A DNA stretch of 64,000 bases from Pocillopora verrucosa (Eukaryota; Cnidaria; Anthozoa; Scleractinia; Pocilloporidae): NCBI RefSeq assembly GCF_036669915.1, contig NC_089325.1, positions 2,949,347 through 3,013,346 of the forward strand, in the 5' to 3' direction. Position numbers and translations under genes: made by a program. Shown here one piece after another: positions 9,393-22,404 of this stretch. How positions within the stretch are numbered: the stretch's first letter is position 1; every line of letters starts with the position of its first letter. The notes below the pieces were generated by a model. That model was not told the DNA's origin. It saw nothing but the letters and a program-made list of their open reading frames with translations, and did not search any database.

Positions 9393-12094
9393 ACCTGAAC
9401 CTGAATTTGTATTCTAAAGCTAAGAAAAGTAATTTTCGCATATTATTATGTAACATTTTTGTTATGATGTACTCAGCTTATCTTGACGTCCTAGAATCTA
9501 GAGGGAAAGTTTGATAGCCACGAAATTTTTTTCCCTCTGAAATTTTTCGCAGAAAACAGCTTTATTTTGCTTTGCTAGATGAGCACAATAATTATAAAGA
9601 TCCGCCCAGGGTAAACTTTGCAACCACATTGTGTCTTTTTGACTTGCAAATGTTTCTTAGCTGTCAAACTCAAGTGTTCTGAAACAGGTTATATATTAAT
9701 GAGGCGCCCAGCCGTCTGAAGACACGTACAGTGGTCTGCTTTTCTGCTTTTATTTTAAACAGAGTAGTTACATCAAGGTACTACTAGAAATTCCAGTTTT
9801 CCTTAAAACTTTCTCACCTTCAGAAGTCATTTATAGGTAATATCACTACACAAAAAGTAATAAGGATAGAGTAAATTGCCAGCTAGTGTGTTTTGGTTGA
9901 TAAAACACAGAATTCTTTCTATGTTTAATCATTTTTTTTTTTGCTACTATTTTTCGCTCTGTGTCAAAGATTGTTTTAACTTTGATCACGAAAATGTTAA
10001 ATAATGGATCTTAATCATTCGATTTGCATTTGTGGACAAAAAGTTTTGCCATGAATATCATTTGATTAATATAACATTTGCATCGGATGTAACTAAAAGC
10101 AAAAATGAGGAATGGAAAATGGTGAATGCGAAAATAAAATGGGAAATTGAAAGTGGGAAATTACTTTTTTGGAGATTTAATGTTTGAAATGCAGAATAGA
10201 TATTTATCGATGTTGATAATCGATATCGAAGCTTTCTTTCAAAAACGTTCAGGCAAAATTTAAGGGACGGAATAATTAATGATAACGAAAGAAATGATAC
10301 GAGACAGCTAAAGAATGTTTTAAAACCAAATTTCATTTGTTTCAGCAACAAGTTATGTGTCAAATTTAATCTGTTGAGAAGAATGAAAGAGCCATCTTAA
10401 TGTTTATCTGACAAGTAATAAATTGGAACTTTCGAAGAGGTTAGCCATTGAGGGCTTGAATTTTTCAGATTCCAAATACAAGTAACATCAAGCGACATAA
10501 GGAACCCACAGTTGAATATCCATTTTAAAATAGTGATCGTTTTATTTTTCGGAAGTAATAGATGTATGCTTCACAGAGAAATTCCGATAAGCAAAAGCAC
10601 TTGCCTCACTTTCCAAATTAGCGGCTGCAGCAAAACTGAAACCATCTCAAAGAACAATTTTGCTTTCACGACTATAGGACGCGCCAAGTAGACAATGAAT
10701 CTTACAGGTTTCAAACAGTAATTTGCATGAATATTGGTGGCAAGCGTGAGGCCAACTCCTAAACTTCCGGGGGTTTCCCGCAGACACGAGTAATTTCGTC
10801 CTTGAAATGTTCTTGTGATTTTAGTTTGGAGAATTTGGTATTGGATCAACTAGAAATCCCCTAATTAATGTTTTTCTTTATTCTCATGACTTGTCTGCTT
10901 GATAATGTATTAATATTGTAAGGAGAAATTCTGTCTTGGTCATTCTTGGGAGTTAAAGGGTAAAATGACGGATCTTAATCCTTCAATTTGCATTTGTAGA
11001 CAAAAAGTTTTGCCGTGAGTATCAGTTAATTACTATAACATTTGTATCGGATGTAACTGAAAGCAAAAATGAGGAATGAGGAATGGGGAATGGTGAATGG
11101 GAAAATAAAATGGGAAATTAAAAATGGGAAATTAAAAATGGGAAATTAATTTTTTTGGAGATTTAATGTTTATAATGCGGGAATAGATATTTATTAGCGT
11201 TGATAATCGATATTCAAGCTTTCTTTCAAAAACGTCCAGAGGCAAAATTTAAGGGACGGAATAATTAGTGATAACGAAAGAAATGATACGTGACAGTTAA
11301 AGAATGTTACAAAACCAAATTTCATTTTTTTCGGTAACAAGTGATAGGTCAAATTAAATCTGTTGAAAATAATGAAAGACCTATTTTGATGTTTCTCTGA
11401 AAATTAAAAAATTTTAAACGAAGACTTATCGTAATGGACGTAGAGCTTGAAAATCAGGGAATTTCACTTGAGGTATATCCTCGTGCATGCCCCTGTTTCA
11501 GGAGGATAGTTGGTCACATGATGCGTTTAGACCAATCACGCGCGACGAAAAATATTTGATGAATCATAACCAAAATTATTCCCCTCTCAAAAACAGTAAA
11601 TCTACGAGGAAAAAATGAATTTACCATAATCAGTTCCCATTTTATTTTCCCATTCCTCATTCTCCATTCCCTATTCCATATTTCTTATTCCATAAGTTCC
11701 ATTCTACATTTGCCATTCGCTTTTAGTAACATCTCATTTGCATCGCACCTGAGAACCAGCCTTAAGCGGCAGTTGGATCCTTTTGTTCCTAATGTCACGC
11801 AATATCCATAGGTGTTATGCTGGAAAATTAGATGCATATTTAAAACGGATTTGGAGTGGATAACAGTCTTGCCTGTGTCCGAGGACAGATAAAAGGAGAG
11901 CCGTTATTCAGCCGGTTGGTTTAAGTTAATCATTTTTGTTTTCATGAGTTTCTTTTGATATGTAAACCAAAAAGTGATTTTGTAATCTGGGTGGAGGGTG
12001 GATGCGATACGAGTGAACAATTTCCCTTCGGAAGGACATAGTTTTGTAACTGAAGCCATTTTACAGGAATCGGCTTGTTCTCTCATATCTTTTA
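9393..12094 (+). repeat. 3' flank of unit 1, non-coding, shared with other units
   Basis: No gene. The flank recurs downstream of units 2 and 3, and partly of unit 4. It holds two direct copies of a block of about 450 bp (about 9985-10430 and 10965-11420), each with GAGGAATGGGGAATGG-type strings. An inverted version of that string lies at about 11636-11750. Between the direct copies lies an interspersed repeat that ends in TTGGGAGTTAAAGGGTAA. Relative to unit 2, about 500 bp is missing near 9777. Confidence 0.7.
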
Positions 12095-12600
12095 AGTGTT
12101 ACTAACGCTGTTTTGAAAACACTGTGCTTTTAAAATTACCAGTGTCTGGTTAGGTTTAAACGAAATGCGAATTTGCAGTTAGAGTTTGGGTTGGCAGTTA
12201 GAGTACACGGGCCTTAAAGCGAGCACTCAGTAGTTTCAGAGTCGGAGTTCTACCGTATCACGAGTCAGGTTCGCACCTTGGTCGGGTTCGGCGTTAAGAT
12301 AACGGCGTAATTCGTGATTTCATTCGTCTATACACACGAACTTTCATGTTTTTGGATATTACCGGTATATATTATAACCAACCATAATAAAGCCACTAAC
12401 ACATCGACAAGATGTCTACCTTTGCGTTCGTACAGTAGTCTCACATTGCCAGTAACGCAATTGTAAGAATGATCAACTGGCTATCTCTGGGTCTATATAA
12501 TGGGAAATTGCCATAGAGCAAGTAGCGCAATGACTTAACGGCTACCTTTGCGTTAGTATTAAAGGGGAATCTTATCTAACCAGTAAAGTAATGACTTCAC
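12095..12600 (+). repeat. segmental duplication, upstream flank of unit 2
   Basis: Near-identical to 690-1203 and 19724-20230. Marks the start of the second unit and ends in the GACTTCAC target-site copy (12593-12600). Confidence 0.85.
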
Positions 12601-13802
12601 GGGGGTGTCACGATAGCTAAGACCTAAGACCTAAGACCTAAGACCCCTCAAAAAATTAAGACCCCTCGATCACTAAGACCTCTCGAAAACTAAGACCCCT
12701 CGAAAGACTGGTGCAGGATTCAGGTTTTCGCACTTGAAAAAAAATACAAAACTAAGACCCCTATTTGAATTCATGGCTCATTACAGCGCAACACTTGACT
12801 ACAGTTCGAGTCACGACTTTTGAGAAACGTGACACATCGAGAGCATTCTTTGCTGCGCTGACGTAAGAAACTGTTAATTACGCGCTCTTAAGTTCGACAA
12901 GTGCTGTTTGATAAAGGATCGTGTTCACGAGACTGCAATGAGCCCATCAGAAGGTGAGACATATATTCATGACGCGAATAGTAGCGTCCTTTTGGCGTCG
13001 TTTGCGATTACTCCTGGCTTTACTTTTCACGTGTGAAGTCATCTGTGGACTCTTTTTCTTTCAAAATGTCATGAATTTCCGACCTTTACTCCTGGCTTTA
13101 CTTTTGGCGTGTGAAGTGATCTGTGGACTCTTTTTCTTTCAAAATGTCAAGGACTTCCGGCCTTTATTCCTGGTTTTGGCGTGTGAAGTGATCTGTGAAC
13201 TCTTTTTCTTTCAAAATGTCAAAATTAAGTTAAAGAGTTATGACAATAAAATAAATTGCAATGTGTAAAACACGAGTTGTTATATATGCATCAGTTCTTG
13301 AAAGGCATGCACGGCATCGTTTTACAGAAGCGTAAAATATCGCAAACGTTCTCAAAACGACTTTTGGCAATACGCGCTAGGATAGCGCATCACGTTGATG
13401 TTGTCACGAGCTCGCATTCGTTATAGTCTGATTAGCAAAAGGGAATGTTGCCAAAAAATTCAGACAGCTGGAAAATGGCAAATGGGCATGTAAATATTGC
13501 CCAGTTACGATAGTTTAGCAACGCGTGAAGATCGCCTTTCTGACCGCTTTACAGTCGCCGTAAAATATCGTAAATATTCACTATACGACTTTTTACAAGG
13601 CACGTAAAGATAACGTTTTTAGTCTCTCTCCGTGGTCTTTACGTACTATCGTTTTCAATGCGTAAAGACATTCTTTACGATAGTGTAAAGAAGTTCGTAA
13701 AGACGCGTAAAGAGGATCTTAACGCTTTCTTTACGGCATTTTTACGGATTCGTAAATTTATAATTTCATACTGTATCTTAGGTCTTAGCTTTCGTGACCC
13801 CC
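12601..13802 (+). mobile_element. composite insertion, copy 2 (1.2 kb)
   Basis: It has the same termini as copy 1 (GGGGGTGTCACG at the left, CGTGACCCCC at the right) but only 1.2 kb between them. It lacks the LINE, the MITE and the foldback element. It keeps the 78-bp tandem repeat (about 13015-13220), but the coding fragment that follows it in copy 1 is deleted, because CAAAATGTC runs straight into AAAATTAAGTTAAAG. The right flank is AACTTAAC, one base different from copy 1. Confidence 0.75.
13500..13760. repeat. right-end CGTAAA motif cluster, copy 2
   Basis: About eleven CGTAAA/TTTACG motifs occur in 260 bp next to the right end of the insertion. Nearly identical to the unit 3 cluster, with more differences from unit 1. 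Confidence 0.7.
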
Positions 13803-13914
13803 AACTTAACGGCAACATTTGCGTACGTATAATAGGAGATTCTAAGATAGCCAATAACGCAACGACTTAACGGCTACTTTTGAACCAATAAATATCATTT
13901 TCATCAAACAGGTT

Positions 13915-16567
13915 ATGTCAACGTTTGTCTTTACGTTGGCCTGGAGGCAGTCATCTCGGTTCTGTCATATCAGGCCGATCAAACATGCCACTTCTAATGT
14001 CTTGTCTACAAAAACAAGTTCAGTAACAGGCAGCATTTTTGAGCAAATTCCTAAAGAGGAGCTGGCACCGAAAACCAGACCACGGCTGCGAGACAGGGAG
14101 TTTCTCCCAGGCTCAACGGGTGACGGATTCCCAGAGTTCTTGGCAGAGCCAAGTGACTCTTTCCCGGTCGGTATGCGAGTCAATACTGGAGACAAATCCT
14201 CTCTCTTAGAACTGGGTGCAAATTGCATGGAATACATAAAGAAGAACCTTGCTAATAGCCAGGCGATATTGTTCCGCGGACTTCCAGCTGAAACAGCAGA
14301 GGACTTCTTGGCCTTAACCCAAGGAATGCGAGGTAAGCCTCTGAACTACGAGGGTGGTGCTACACCCAGACCCAAGGAGTTGAAAAATTCTGACATCTAC
14401 ATGGCCACAACTGAGCCCGGAGCGTACACCATCGAGTTGCACAATGAAATGGCGTATCTCAAGACTTTCCCCAGGAAGGTATGTCTAGAATGAAATAAAG
14501 GCGAGTGATGCTGAGGTGCCAAGGTATTTTGTGGGCGCCCCACACCACCCCAATCTGTCACCAGGTTTATAATGCGCTATCACTAATTCAGTAGTTCTTT
14601 CGCTAATCAATACATTCGTTCATTGTGGATAAGTTTACTTGAACTTTGGTTTATTTGTTTCCTCGTTTTCTTGTTCTTTCGTTCATTCACTTGTTCACTT
14701 GTTCACTTGTTCACTTGTTCACTTGTTCACTTGATCACTTGATCACTTGTTTACTTGTTCCCTTGTTCAATTATTCAATTGATCACTTATTTAATTGTTC
14801 ACTTGATCACTTGATCACTTGTTCACTTGTCCACTTGTTCACTTGTTCACTTGTTCACTTGTTCACTTGATCACTTGTTCACTTGATCACTTGTTCTCTT
14901 GTTCACTTTTTCACTTGATCACTTGATCACTTGATCACTTGATCACTTGATCACTTGTTCACTTGCTCACTTGCTCACTTGCTCACTTGCTCACTTGCTC
15001 ACTTGTTCACTTGTTCACTTGTTCACTTGTTCACTTGTTCACTTGTTCACTTGTTCACTTGTTCAATTGTTCACTTCACTTGTTCACTTGTTCACTTGGG
15101 CACTCGATCACTTGATCACTTGTTCACTTGTTCACTTGATCACTTGATCACTTGATCACTTGATCACTTGATCACTTGATCACTTGATCACTTGATCACT
15201 TGATCACTTGATCACTTGATCACTTGATCACTTGATCACTTGTTCATTTGATCACTTGATCACTTGTTCACCTGATCACTTGATCACTTGTTCACTTGAT
15301 CACTTGATCACTTGTTCACTTGATCACTTGATCACTTGTTCACTTGTTCACTTGTTCACTTGAGCACTTGAACACTTGTTCACTTGTTCACTCGAGCACT
15401 CGAGCACTTGAGCACTTGAACACTTGTTCACTTGTTCACTTGTTCACTTGTTCACTTGTTCACTTGTTCACTTGTTCATTTGTTCACTTGTTCACTTGTT
15501 CACTTGTTCACTTGTTCACTTGTTCACTTGAGCACTTGAGCACTTGAGCACTTGAGCACTTGAACACTTGTTCACTTGTTCACTTGTTCACTTGAGCACT
15601 TGTTCATCCGTTCATTTGCTAATCCTCTCACTTACCCATTCGATCATTGCTTCATTAGTCCATTAGTTCACTGCCTCATTGCTTCACAGGTTCATCGGTT
15701 TATTCGCTGACACGATTATTTTTTCATTCGTCCACTCGTTGATTCTTCCATTCTTTTATCCGCCTATTAATTTTTCTAATGCATTAATTGATCTTCTTCA
15801 GGTTTTATTTTTCTGCCAAAAAGAGCCTGGCGAGAGTTGTGGTGGCGAGACTCCTTTGGCTAAATGCAGCGACATTGTATCCAAACTTGATCCCGAAGTC
15901 GTGAAGAAGTTCGACGTAAAAGGAGTCATGTATGTACGATATCTGCCGGACAAATCACGGTCAGACTACATGCCCTGGCAGCATCAGTTTTACACTGACG
16001 ACAGAAAGGTAATACAACTTGGTTCACATCAGGAATCCCATGTAAGAATTGATTGTCCTTTGAAGACAAAAATATTGTGGAGATTTCAAAAGAAAATGAC
16101 GATTTTCAATCTCGAACCCGGTATAGAATTTACAGTGATGACCTTATTCACTCTTTTAGGCAGCAGAAAGAGGAGCACAGCAGCAAGGTTACACTGTAAA
16201 ATGGGACGATAACGGTGATATGTACCTGTCTTACAGCGCACCGGCCTTTCTTTCTCATCCAGTAACAGGAGAAAAAATCTGGTTCAACCAAATAACAACT
16301 CACCACTGCACTTACTCGAAAGCACTGCCACAGTACAAAGGTTCTGATCTCCCGGATGAGAAATATCCCCATCACACCTATTATGGAGACGGAAGTGACA
16401 TCGAGCCGGAAGTGTTACAACACATCAGAGCAGTTTCATGGTCATGCGCAACTGGATTTCGGTGGAAGAAGGGTGATTTAATAGCGCTTAATAATCTGAA
16501 CGTTCAGCATGGACGAATGGCCTTCACGGGAGAGAGAAAAATACTGGTGCATATGACGACAGACTAA
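13915..16567 (+). CDS. TauD/TfdA-like Fe(II)/2-oxoglutarate dioxygenase, copy 2
   Basis: Exons 13915-14478, 15802-16008 and 16160-16567 encode 392 residues with the same exon lengths (564/207/408) and phases as copy 1. The HxE pair (His176, Glu178), distal His374 and Arg383 are all present. Substitutions relative to copy 1 cluster in the region before the jelly roll (PVGMRVNTGDKSSLLELG versus PHGVRVKTRDQSSLSEMG) and in exon 3. The copy looks fully functional. Intron 1 is 1.3 kb long because of a roughly 920-bp octamer satellite. Copy 3 seems to differ by one residue (SDIYMATTE here, SDIYIATTE there), which points to a very recent duplication or gene conversion. Confidence 0.85.
14685..15605 (+). 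repeat. 8-bp satellite array in intron 1 of copy 2
   Basis: About 115 tandem octamers of TTCACTTG type, with variant blocks ATCACTTG, CTCACTTG, AGCACTTG and AACACTTG. Variants are clustered: ATCACTTG runs dominate about 15105-15330 and AGCACTTG/AACACTTG the distal end. Nearly every unit contains CACTTG, a CANNTG E-box core. The array is flanked by degenerate TTCATTCG-like seeds that are also seen in the unexpanded introns. Confidence 0.95.
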
Positions 16568-19500
16568 ACCCGAACCTGAATTTGTATTTTAAAGCTAAGA
16601 AAAGTAATTTTCGCATATTATTATGTAACATTTTTGTTATGATGTAGTTAGATTATCTTGACATCCTAGAATCTAGAGGGAAAGTTTGATAGCCACGAAA
16701 TTTCTTCCTTCTGAAATTTGTCGCAGAAAACAGTTTTATTGTGTCTTTGCTTTGGGCGCAATAATTATAAAGATCCGCCCAGCGTAAACTTTGCAAACAC
16801 ATTGTGTCTTTTTGACTTGCAAATGTTTCTCAGCTATTAACCTCAAGTGCTCTGAAACAGGTTATATATTAATAAGGCGCCCAGCCGTCTGAAGACACGT
16901 ACAGTGGTCTGCTTTGCTGCTTTTATTTCAAACAGAGCAGTTACATCAAGGTACTTGTTTTGACGTGGAAGCGGAAGAACTTTATTTTCATCAGTAACAA
17001 ATTCTCAGTCATGCAATGCAGCGGAAATAAGTGGTGCGAGATATATAATAGCGTGCTTTTCCATACTATTCTTCCGATGTAATTGTCGGAGACTGCGTGA
17101 TTACTTGCGTGAAGTTAATTTTGTCAACAACATTATCATGGAGTTTCTAATTTGTACATGATTGACGTAACCTCGAATAACCTTTTTCATAGTGCTTAGC
17201 AACGATCAATCACAATGTAAAGAATGTAGTATAAGAATTAGGATCTCGTTTCAAGTTGCCTGAGTAGCTCTTTACACGCCTGCTGTAACCGAGTGAATAC
17301 GCGAGAACGATTAAACAGTTAAACTCAGTCGAGTCTGTTAATTGAGTCCTGTAAGTTAGAAGACCGGTTATCCCTAGTAAACGGGGCAAGGTTTACGAAA
17401 TAATCAACGATCGCCACTGTCTGCCTTGCTATAACTGAATAGAACTAAAATATCTTTAACTACTAGAAATTCCAGTTTTCCTTAAAACGTTCTCACCGTC
17501 AGAGGTCATTTATAGGTAATATCACTACACAAAAAGTTAAAAGGATAGAGTAAATTGCCAGCTTGGCTCAAGTCATTTTTTTTGCTACTATTTGTCGCTC
17601 TGTGTCAAAGATTGTTTTAACTTTGATCACGAAAATGTTACATAATGGATCTTAATCATTCAATTTGCATTTGTGGACAAAACGTTTTGCCATGAATATC
17701 AGTTGATTAATATAACATTTGCATCGGATGTAACTAAAAGCAAAAATGAGGAATTGGGAATGGGGAAATAAAATTGGAAATTGAAAGTGGGAAATTACTT
17801 TTTTGGAGATTTAATGTTTGAAATGCAGAATAGATATCTGTCAGCGTTGATAATCGATAAACAAGCTTTCTTTCAAAAACGTTCAGAGGCAAAATTTAAG
17901 GGACGGAATAATTAATGATAACGAAAGAAATGATACGAGACAGCTAAAGAATGTTTTAAAACTAAATTTCATTTGTTTCAGTAATAAGTGATGTGTCAAA
18001 TTAAATCTATTGAGAAGAATGAAAGAGCTATTTTAATGTTTATATGACAAGTAATAAATTGGAACTTTCAAAGAGGTTAGCCATTGAGGGCTTGAATTTT
18101 TCAGATTCCAAATGCAAGTAACTTCTCAACACCAAGCGACATAAGGAACCCACAGTTGAATATCCATTTTAAAATAGTGATCGTTTTATTTTTCGGAAGT
18201 AATAGATGTATGCTTCACAGAGAAATTCCGATAAGCAAAAGCACTTGCCTCACTTTCCAAATTAGCGGCTGCAGCAAAACTGAAACCATCTCAAAGAACA
18301 ATTTTACTTTCACGACTATAGGACGCGCCAAGTAGATAATGAATCTTACAGGTTTCAAACAGTAATTTGCATGAATATTGGTGGCAAGCGTGAGGCCAAC
18401 TCCTAAACTTCCGGGGGTTTCCCGCAGACACGAGTAATTTCGTCCTTGAAATGTTCTTGTGATTTTAGTTTGGAGAATTTGGTATTGGATCAACTAGTAA
18501 TCCCCTAATTAATGTTTTTCTTTATTCTCATGACTTGTCTGCTTGATAATGTATTAATATTGTAAGGAGAAATTCTGTCTTGGTCATTCTTGGGAGTTAA
18601 AGGGTAAAATGACGGATCTTAATCCTTCAATTTGCATTTGTAGACAAAAAGTTTTGCCGTGAGTATCAGTTAATTACTATAACATTTGTATCGGATGTAA
18701 CTGAAAGCAAAAATGAGGAATGAGGAATGGGGAATGGTGAATGGGAAAATAAAATGGGAAATTAAAAATGGGAAATTAATTTTTTTGGAGATTTAATGTT
18801 TATAATGCGGGAATAGATATTTATTAGCGTTGATAATCGATATTCAAGCTTTCTTTCAAAAACGTCCAGAGGCAAAATTTAAGGGACGGAATAATTAATG
18901 ATAACGAAAGAAATGATACGTGACAGTTAAAGAATGTTACAAAACCAAATTTCATTTTTTTCGGTAACAAGTGATAGGTCAAATTAAATCTGTTGAAAAT
19001 AATGAAAGACCTATTTTGATGTTTCTCTGAAAATTAAAAAATTTTAAGCGAAGACTTATCGTAATGGACGTAGAGCTTGAAAATCAGGGAATTTCACTTG
19101 AGGTATATCCTCGTGCATGCCCCTGTTTCAGGAGGATAGTTGGTCACATGATGCGTTTAGACCAATCACGCGCGACGAAAAATATTTGATGAATCATAAC
19201 CAAAATTATTCCCCTCTCAAAAACAGTAAATCTACGAGGAAAAAATGAATTTACCATAATCAGTTCCCATTTTATTTTCCCATTCCTCATTCTCCATTCC
19301 CTATTCCATATTTCTTATTCCATAAGTTCCATTCTACATTTGCCATTCGCTTTTAGTAACATCTCATTTGCATCGCACCTGAGAACCAGCCTTAAGCGGC
19401 AGTTGGATCCTTTTGTTCCTAATGTCACGCAATATCCATAGGTGTTATGCTGGAAAATTAGATGCATATTTAAAACGGATTTGGAGTGGATAACAGTCTT

Positions 19501-19723
19501 GCCTGTGTCCGAGGACAGATAAAAGGAGAGCCGTTATTCAGCCGGTTGGTTTAAGTTAATTATTTTTGTTTTCATGAGTTTCTTTTGATATGTAAACCAA
19601 AAAGTGATTTTGTAATCTGGGTGGAGGGTGGATGCGATACGAGTGAACAATTTCCCTTCGGAAGGACATAGTTTTGTAACTGAAGCCATTTTACAGGAAT
19701 CGGCTTGTTCTCTCACATCTTTT
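16568..19723 (+). repeat. 3' flank of unit 2, non-coding
   Basis: No gene. It matches the unit 1 flank, with about 500 bp extra (about 16952-17460) that is also present in unit 3 and partly in unit 4. It contains the same direct repeats with GAGGAATGGGGAATGG strings (about 17740 and 18715) and their inverted form at about 19265-19375. Nearly identical to 26587-28470 until unit 3 departs. Confidence 0.7.
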
Positions 19724-20230
19724 AAGTGTTACTAACGCTGTTTTGAAAACACTGTGCTTTTAAAATTACCAGTGTCTGGTTAGGTTTAAACGAAATGCGA
19801 ATTTGCAGTTAGAGTTTGGGTTGGCAGTTAGAGTACACGGGCCTTAAAGCGAGCACTCAGTAGTTTCAGAGTCGGAGTTCTACCGTATCACGAGTCAGGT
19901 TCGCACCTTGGTCGGGTTCGGCGTTAAGATAACGGCGTAATTCGTGATTTCATTCGTCTATACACACGAACTTTCATGTTTTTGGATATTACCGGTATAT
20001 ATTATAACCAACCATAATAAAGCCACTAACACATCGACAAGATGTCTACCTTTGCGTTCGTACAGTAGTCTCACATTGCCAGTAACGCAATTGTAAGAAT
20101 GATCAACTGGCTATCTCTGGGTCTATATAATGGGAAATTGCCATAGAGCAAGTAGCGCAATGACTTAACGGCTACCTTTGCGTTAGTATTAAAGGGGAAT
20201 CTTATCTAACCAGTAAAGTAATGACTTCAC
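19724..20230 (+). repeat. segmental duplication, upstream flank of unit 3
   Basis: Third copy of the unit 5' flank, near-identical to 12095-12600 and again ending at GACTTCAC. Confidence 0.85.
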
Positions 20231-21100
20231 GGGGGTGTCACGATAGCTAAGACCTAAGACCTAAGACCTAAGACCCCTCAAAAAATTAAGACCCTCGATC
20301 ACTAAGACCTCTCGAAAACTAAGACCCCTCGAAAGACTGGTGCAGGATTCAGGTTTTCGCACTTGAAAAAAAATACAAAACTAAGACCCCTATTTGAATT
20401 CATGGCTCATTACAGCGCAACACTTGACTACAGTTCGAGTCACGACTTTTGAGAAACGTGACACATCGAGAGCATTCTTTGCTGCGGAAAGCGCACTCCG
20501 ACATCCGTCAGAAGGAGGTCATCTCGGGTAGATTTCCGATTACGAAATCCGAGCTCGCCCGATGTTGTCTTCGTGATGAAGGCCCTATTTAGCATATTAG
20601 ACCCGCAAAACAGAGTAGAAACGAACACGTGCTTCGCTCATGACTTCGTATTAGCCTTAAGATATTTGCATTTTTTTCCGTTGCTTACCTATATTACAGA
20701 CTCCAACAAATTTTTGCGATGCCTCCTTTTCACGGATGGCCGATTACAACTACAACATAGTAACACCTCCACGAAATCTGTCAAAAGGAGGATGTTACAA
20801 TACCAGAGGTCATCTCGGGTAGATTTCTGATGACGAAATCCGAGCTCGCCCGATGTTTTCATGAAGGCCCTATTTCGCATTTTAGAGCCGCAAAATAGAG
20901 TAGAAAGGAACACTTACTTCGTTTTCGCTCATGACTTTGTATTAGCGTTAAGATATTTGCATTTTTTTCCGTTGCTAACCTATATGACAGATTCCACAAA
21001 ATACATTTGACGCCTCCTTTTCACGGATGGCCGATCACAACTACAACGTAATGACATCTTCACGAAATCTGTCAAAAGGAGGATTTTAAAACACCGGAAA

Positions 21101-21589
21101 TCTTCTGGATTTCTGATGAAATAAATTTAACGCAGTTACGTTCAGAGTTTAAGCGATATATTGTTATTTCTAATATGGTAATTGATAAAAAAATTGTACA
21201 TTACCTCGATTGGACGGAGATTAAGTTTGAATATAATGTAGCAGGCGATATTACTTTTGTCGACAAGGATAATCCGTGACTTGTCTCACCTATTATACTT
21301 TCTCTATCTGCGTTGTGCCATGATCATCATTGAAAATATTCTATGATAATATTTTTAGATGAGGATTTTCAATTCTAAACGCAAGAGCGTACTTAGGGAA
21401 AGATCTATAAGAAACAGTTTCTCATGAATACATTTTAAAAATTCTTTTAGCTGACTTCTACATAGATAAAAAATTACTACACATATATATTTCACTTCGA
21501 CGATTATCTTAATAAACAATTAATGGGAAGTTCTGAGAATCAGTTTTTAATACTACTTTTCTCTTCCTGCTTAAGGGCTCTTTCGCAGT
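21101..21589. other. AT-rich interior of the MULE-like element, no gene
   Basis: No frame of note. This DNA separates the tandem left inverted repeat from the endonuclease palindrome and has no counterpart on the right side. Confidence 0.5.
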
Positions 21590-21604
21590 CCTTTTATATG
21601 ATCA

Positions 21605-21985
21605 CTAATTAGCGGCCTTTTTTCTGACGAGGTGTAAATAGGCGTCAGGAAGCAGACCGCCATCGTCACGATTTAAAGGAGCGTGGGCGGAGTTAATGTG
21701 CCAAGCCTCCAAACAAAGGCGCTGGTGGTAACGCCGATTAGTAGTGATAATTTTAGAATTATCCCACCCAATTGTATGGTTGGTTAGGCAAGTATGCTCC
21801 GATAAAGCTGAATTTTCCTTTTTGCAAAGAAAAACCGCTTTTTGGTGCTCTTTTAACCGTGTACCAAACTGGCGTTTGGTCTGTCCGATGTATTCGTTAT
21901 CACAGTCATTGCAAGGAATAGAATAAATGGCGTCGGTTCGTTGTTCTTTCGTGACAGGATCCTTAGGGGGCATATTTGGGGGCAT
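21605..21985 (-). CDS. Penelope-like GIY-YIG endonuclease domain, left arm
   Basis: 126 codons on the minus strand. The shared segment begins KDPVTKEQRTDAIYSIPC and contains the GIY-YIG signature as IYSIPCNDCDNEYIG, followed by the catalytic Arg in TRLKEH and a probable catalytic Glu in CLEAWHI. A CxxC pair (CNDC) and later Cys/His residues resemble the Zn-binding form of Penelope-like endonucleases. The reverse transcriptase that normally precedes this domain is absent, so it is a fragment. The first few residues (MPPNMPP) come from the palindrome centre and are unlikely to be native. Product activity is unknown. Confidence 0.75.
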   Translation of the reverse strand: MPPNMPPKDPVTKEQRTDAIYSIPCNDCDNEYIGQTKRQFGTRLKEHQKAVFLCKKENSALSEHTCLTNHTIGWDNSKIITTNRRYHQRLCLEAWHINSAHAPLNRDDGGLLPDAYLHLVRKKAAN

Positions 21986-22371
21986 ATTTGGGGCATATTT
22001 TCGCCAAACCTAAGGATCCTGTCACGAAAGAACAACGAACCGACGCCATTTATTCTATTCCTTGCAATGACTGTGATAACGAATACATCGGACAGACCAA
22101 ACGCCAGTTTGGTACACGGTTAAAAGAGCACCAAAAAGCGGTTTTTCTTTGCAAAAAGGAAAATTCAGCTTTATCGGAGCATACTTGCCTAACCAACCAT
22201 ACAATTGGGTGGGATAATTCTAAAATTATCACTACTAATCGGCGTTACCACCAGCGCCTTTGTTTGGAGGCTTGGCACATTAACTCCGCCCACGCTCCTT
22301 TAAATCGTGACGATGGCGGTCTGCTTCCTGACGCCTATTTACACCTCGTCAGAAAAAAGGCCGCTAATTAG
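21976..22371 (+). CDS. Penelope-like GIY-YIG endonuclease domain, right arm
   Basis: 131 codons on the plus strand, identical from KDPVTKEQ to the C-terminal RKKAAN with the left-arm frame and pointing away from it. The different N-terminal residues are read from the palindrome centre. Downstream lies a Penelope-type 3' flank with the hammerhead-like core. The two frames overlap head to head by about 10 bp at their starts. As in the left arm, no reverse transcriptase is joined to it. Confidence 0.75.
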   Translation: MGAYLGHIFAKPKDPVTKEQRTDAIYSIPCNDCDNEYIGQTKRQFGTRLKEHQKAVFLCKKENSALSEHTCLTNHTIGWDNSKIITTNRRYHQRLCLEAWHINSAHAPLNRDDGGLLPDAYLHLVRKKAAN

Positions 22372-22404
22372 TGATCATATAAAAGGACCTCTTGTTGCAG
22401 CGTT

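Larger units (their letters stand above)
21590..22386. repeat. 378-bp-arm palindrome
   Basis: The arms 21590-21967 and 22009-22386 appear to be exact reverse complements around a 41-bp centre made of about three GGGCATATTT-like repeats. Both arms encode the same 119-residue endonuclease segment without any amino-acid difference, so the palindrome is young or maintained by conversion. Confidence 0.85.

Noticed and set aside
14646..15547. Open frames rich in CSLVHLFT inside the octamer array
   Set aside because: A repeat of length 8 has no stops in several frames and reads as periodic peptide. It lies inside an intron of the dioxygenase.
14685..15605. Possible CRISPR-like array
   Set aside because: Units are 8 bp with no spacers. 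It is a simple satellite in a eukaryotic intron.
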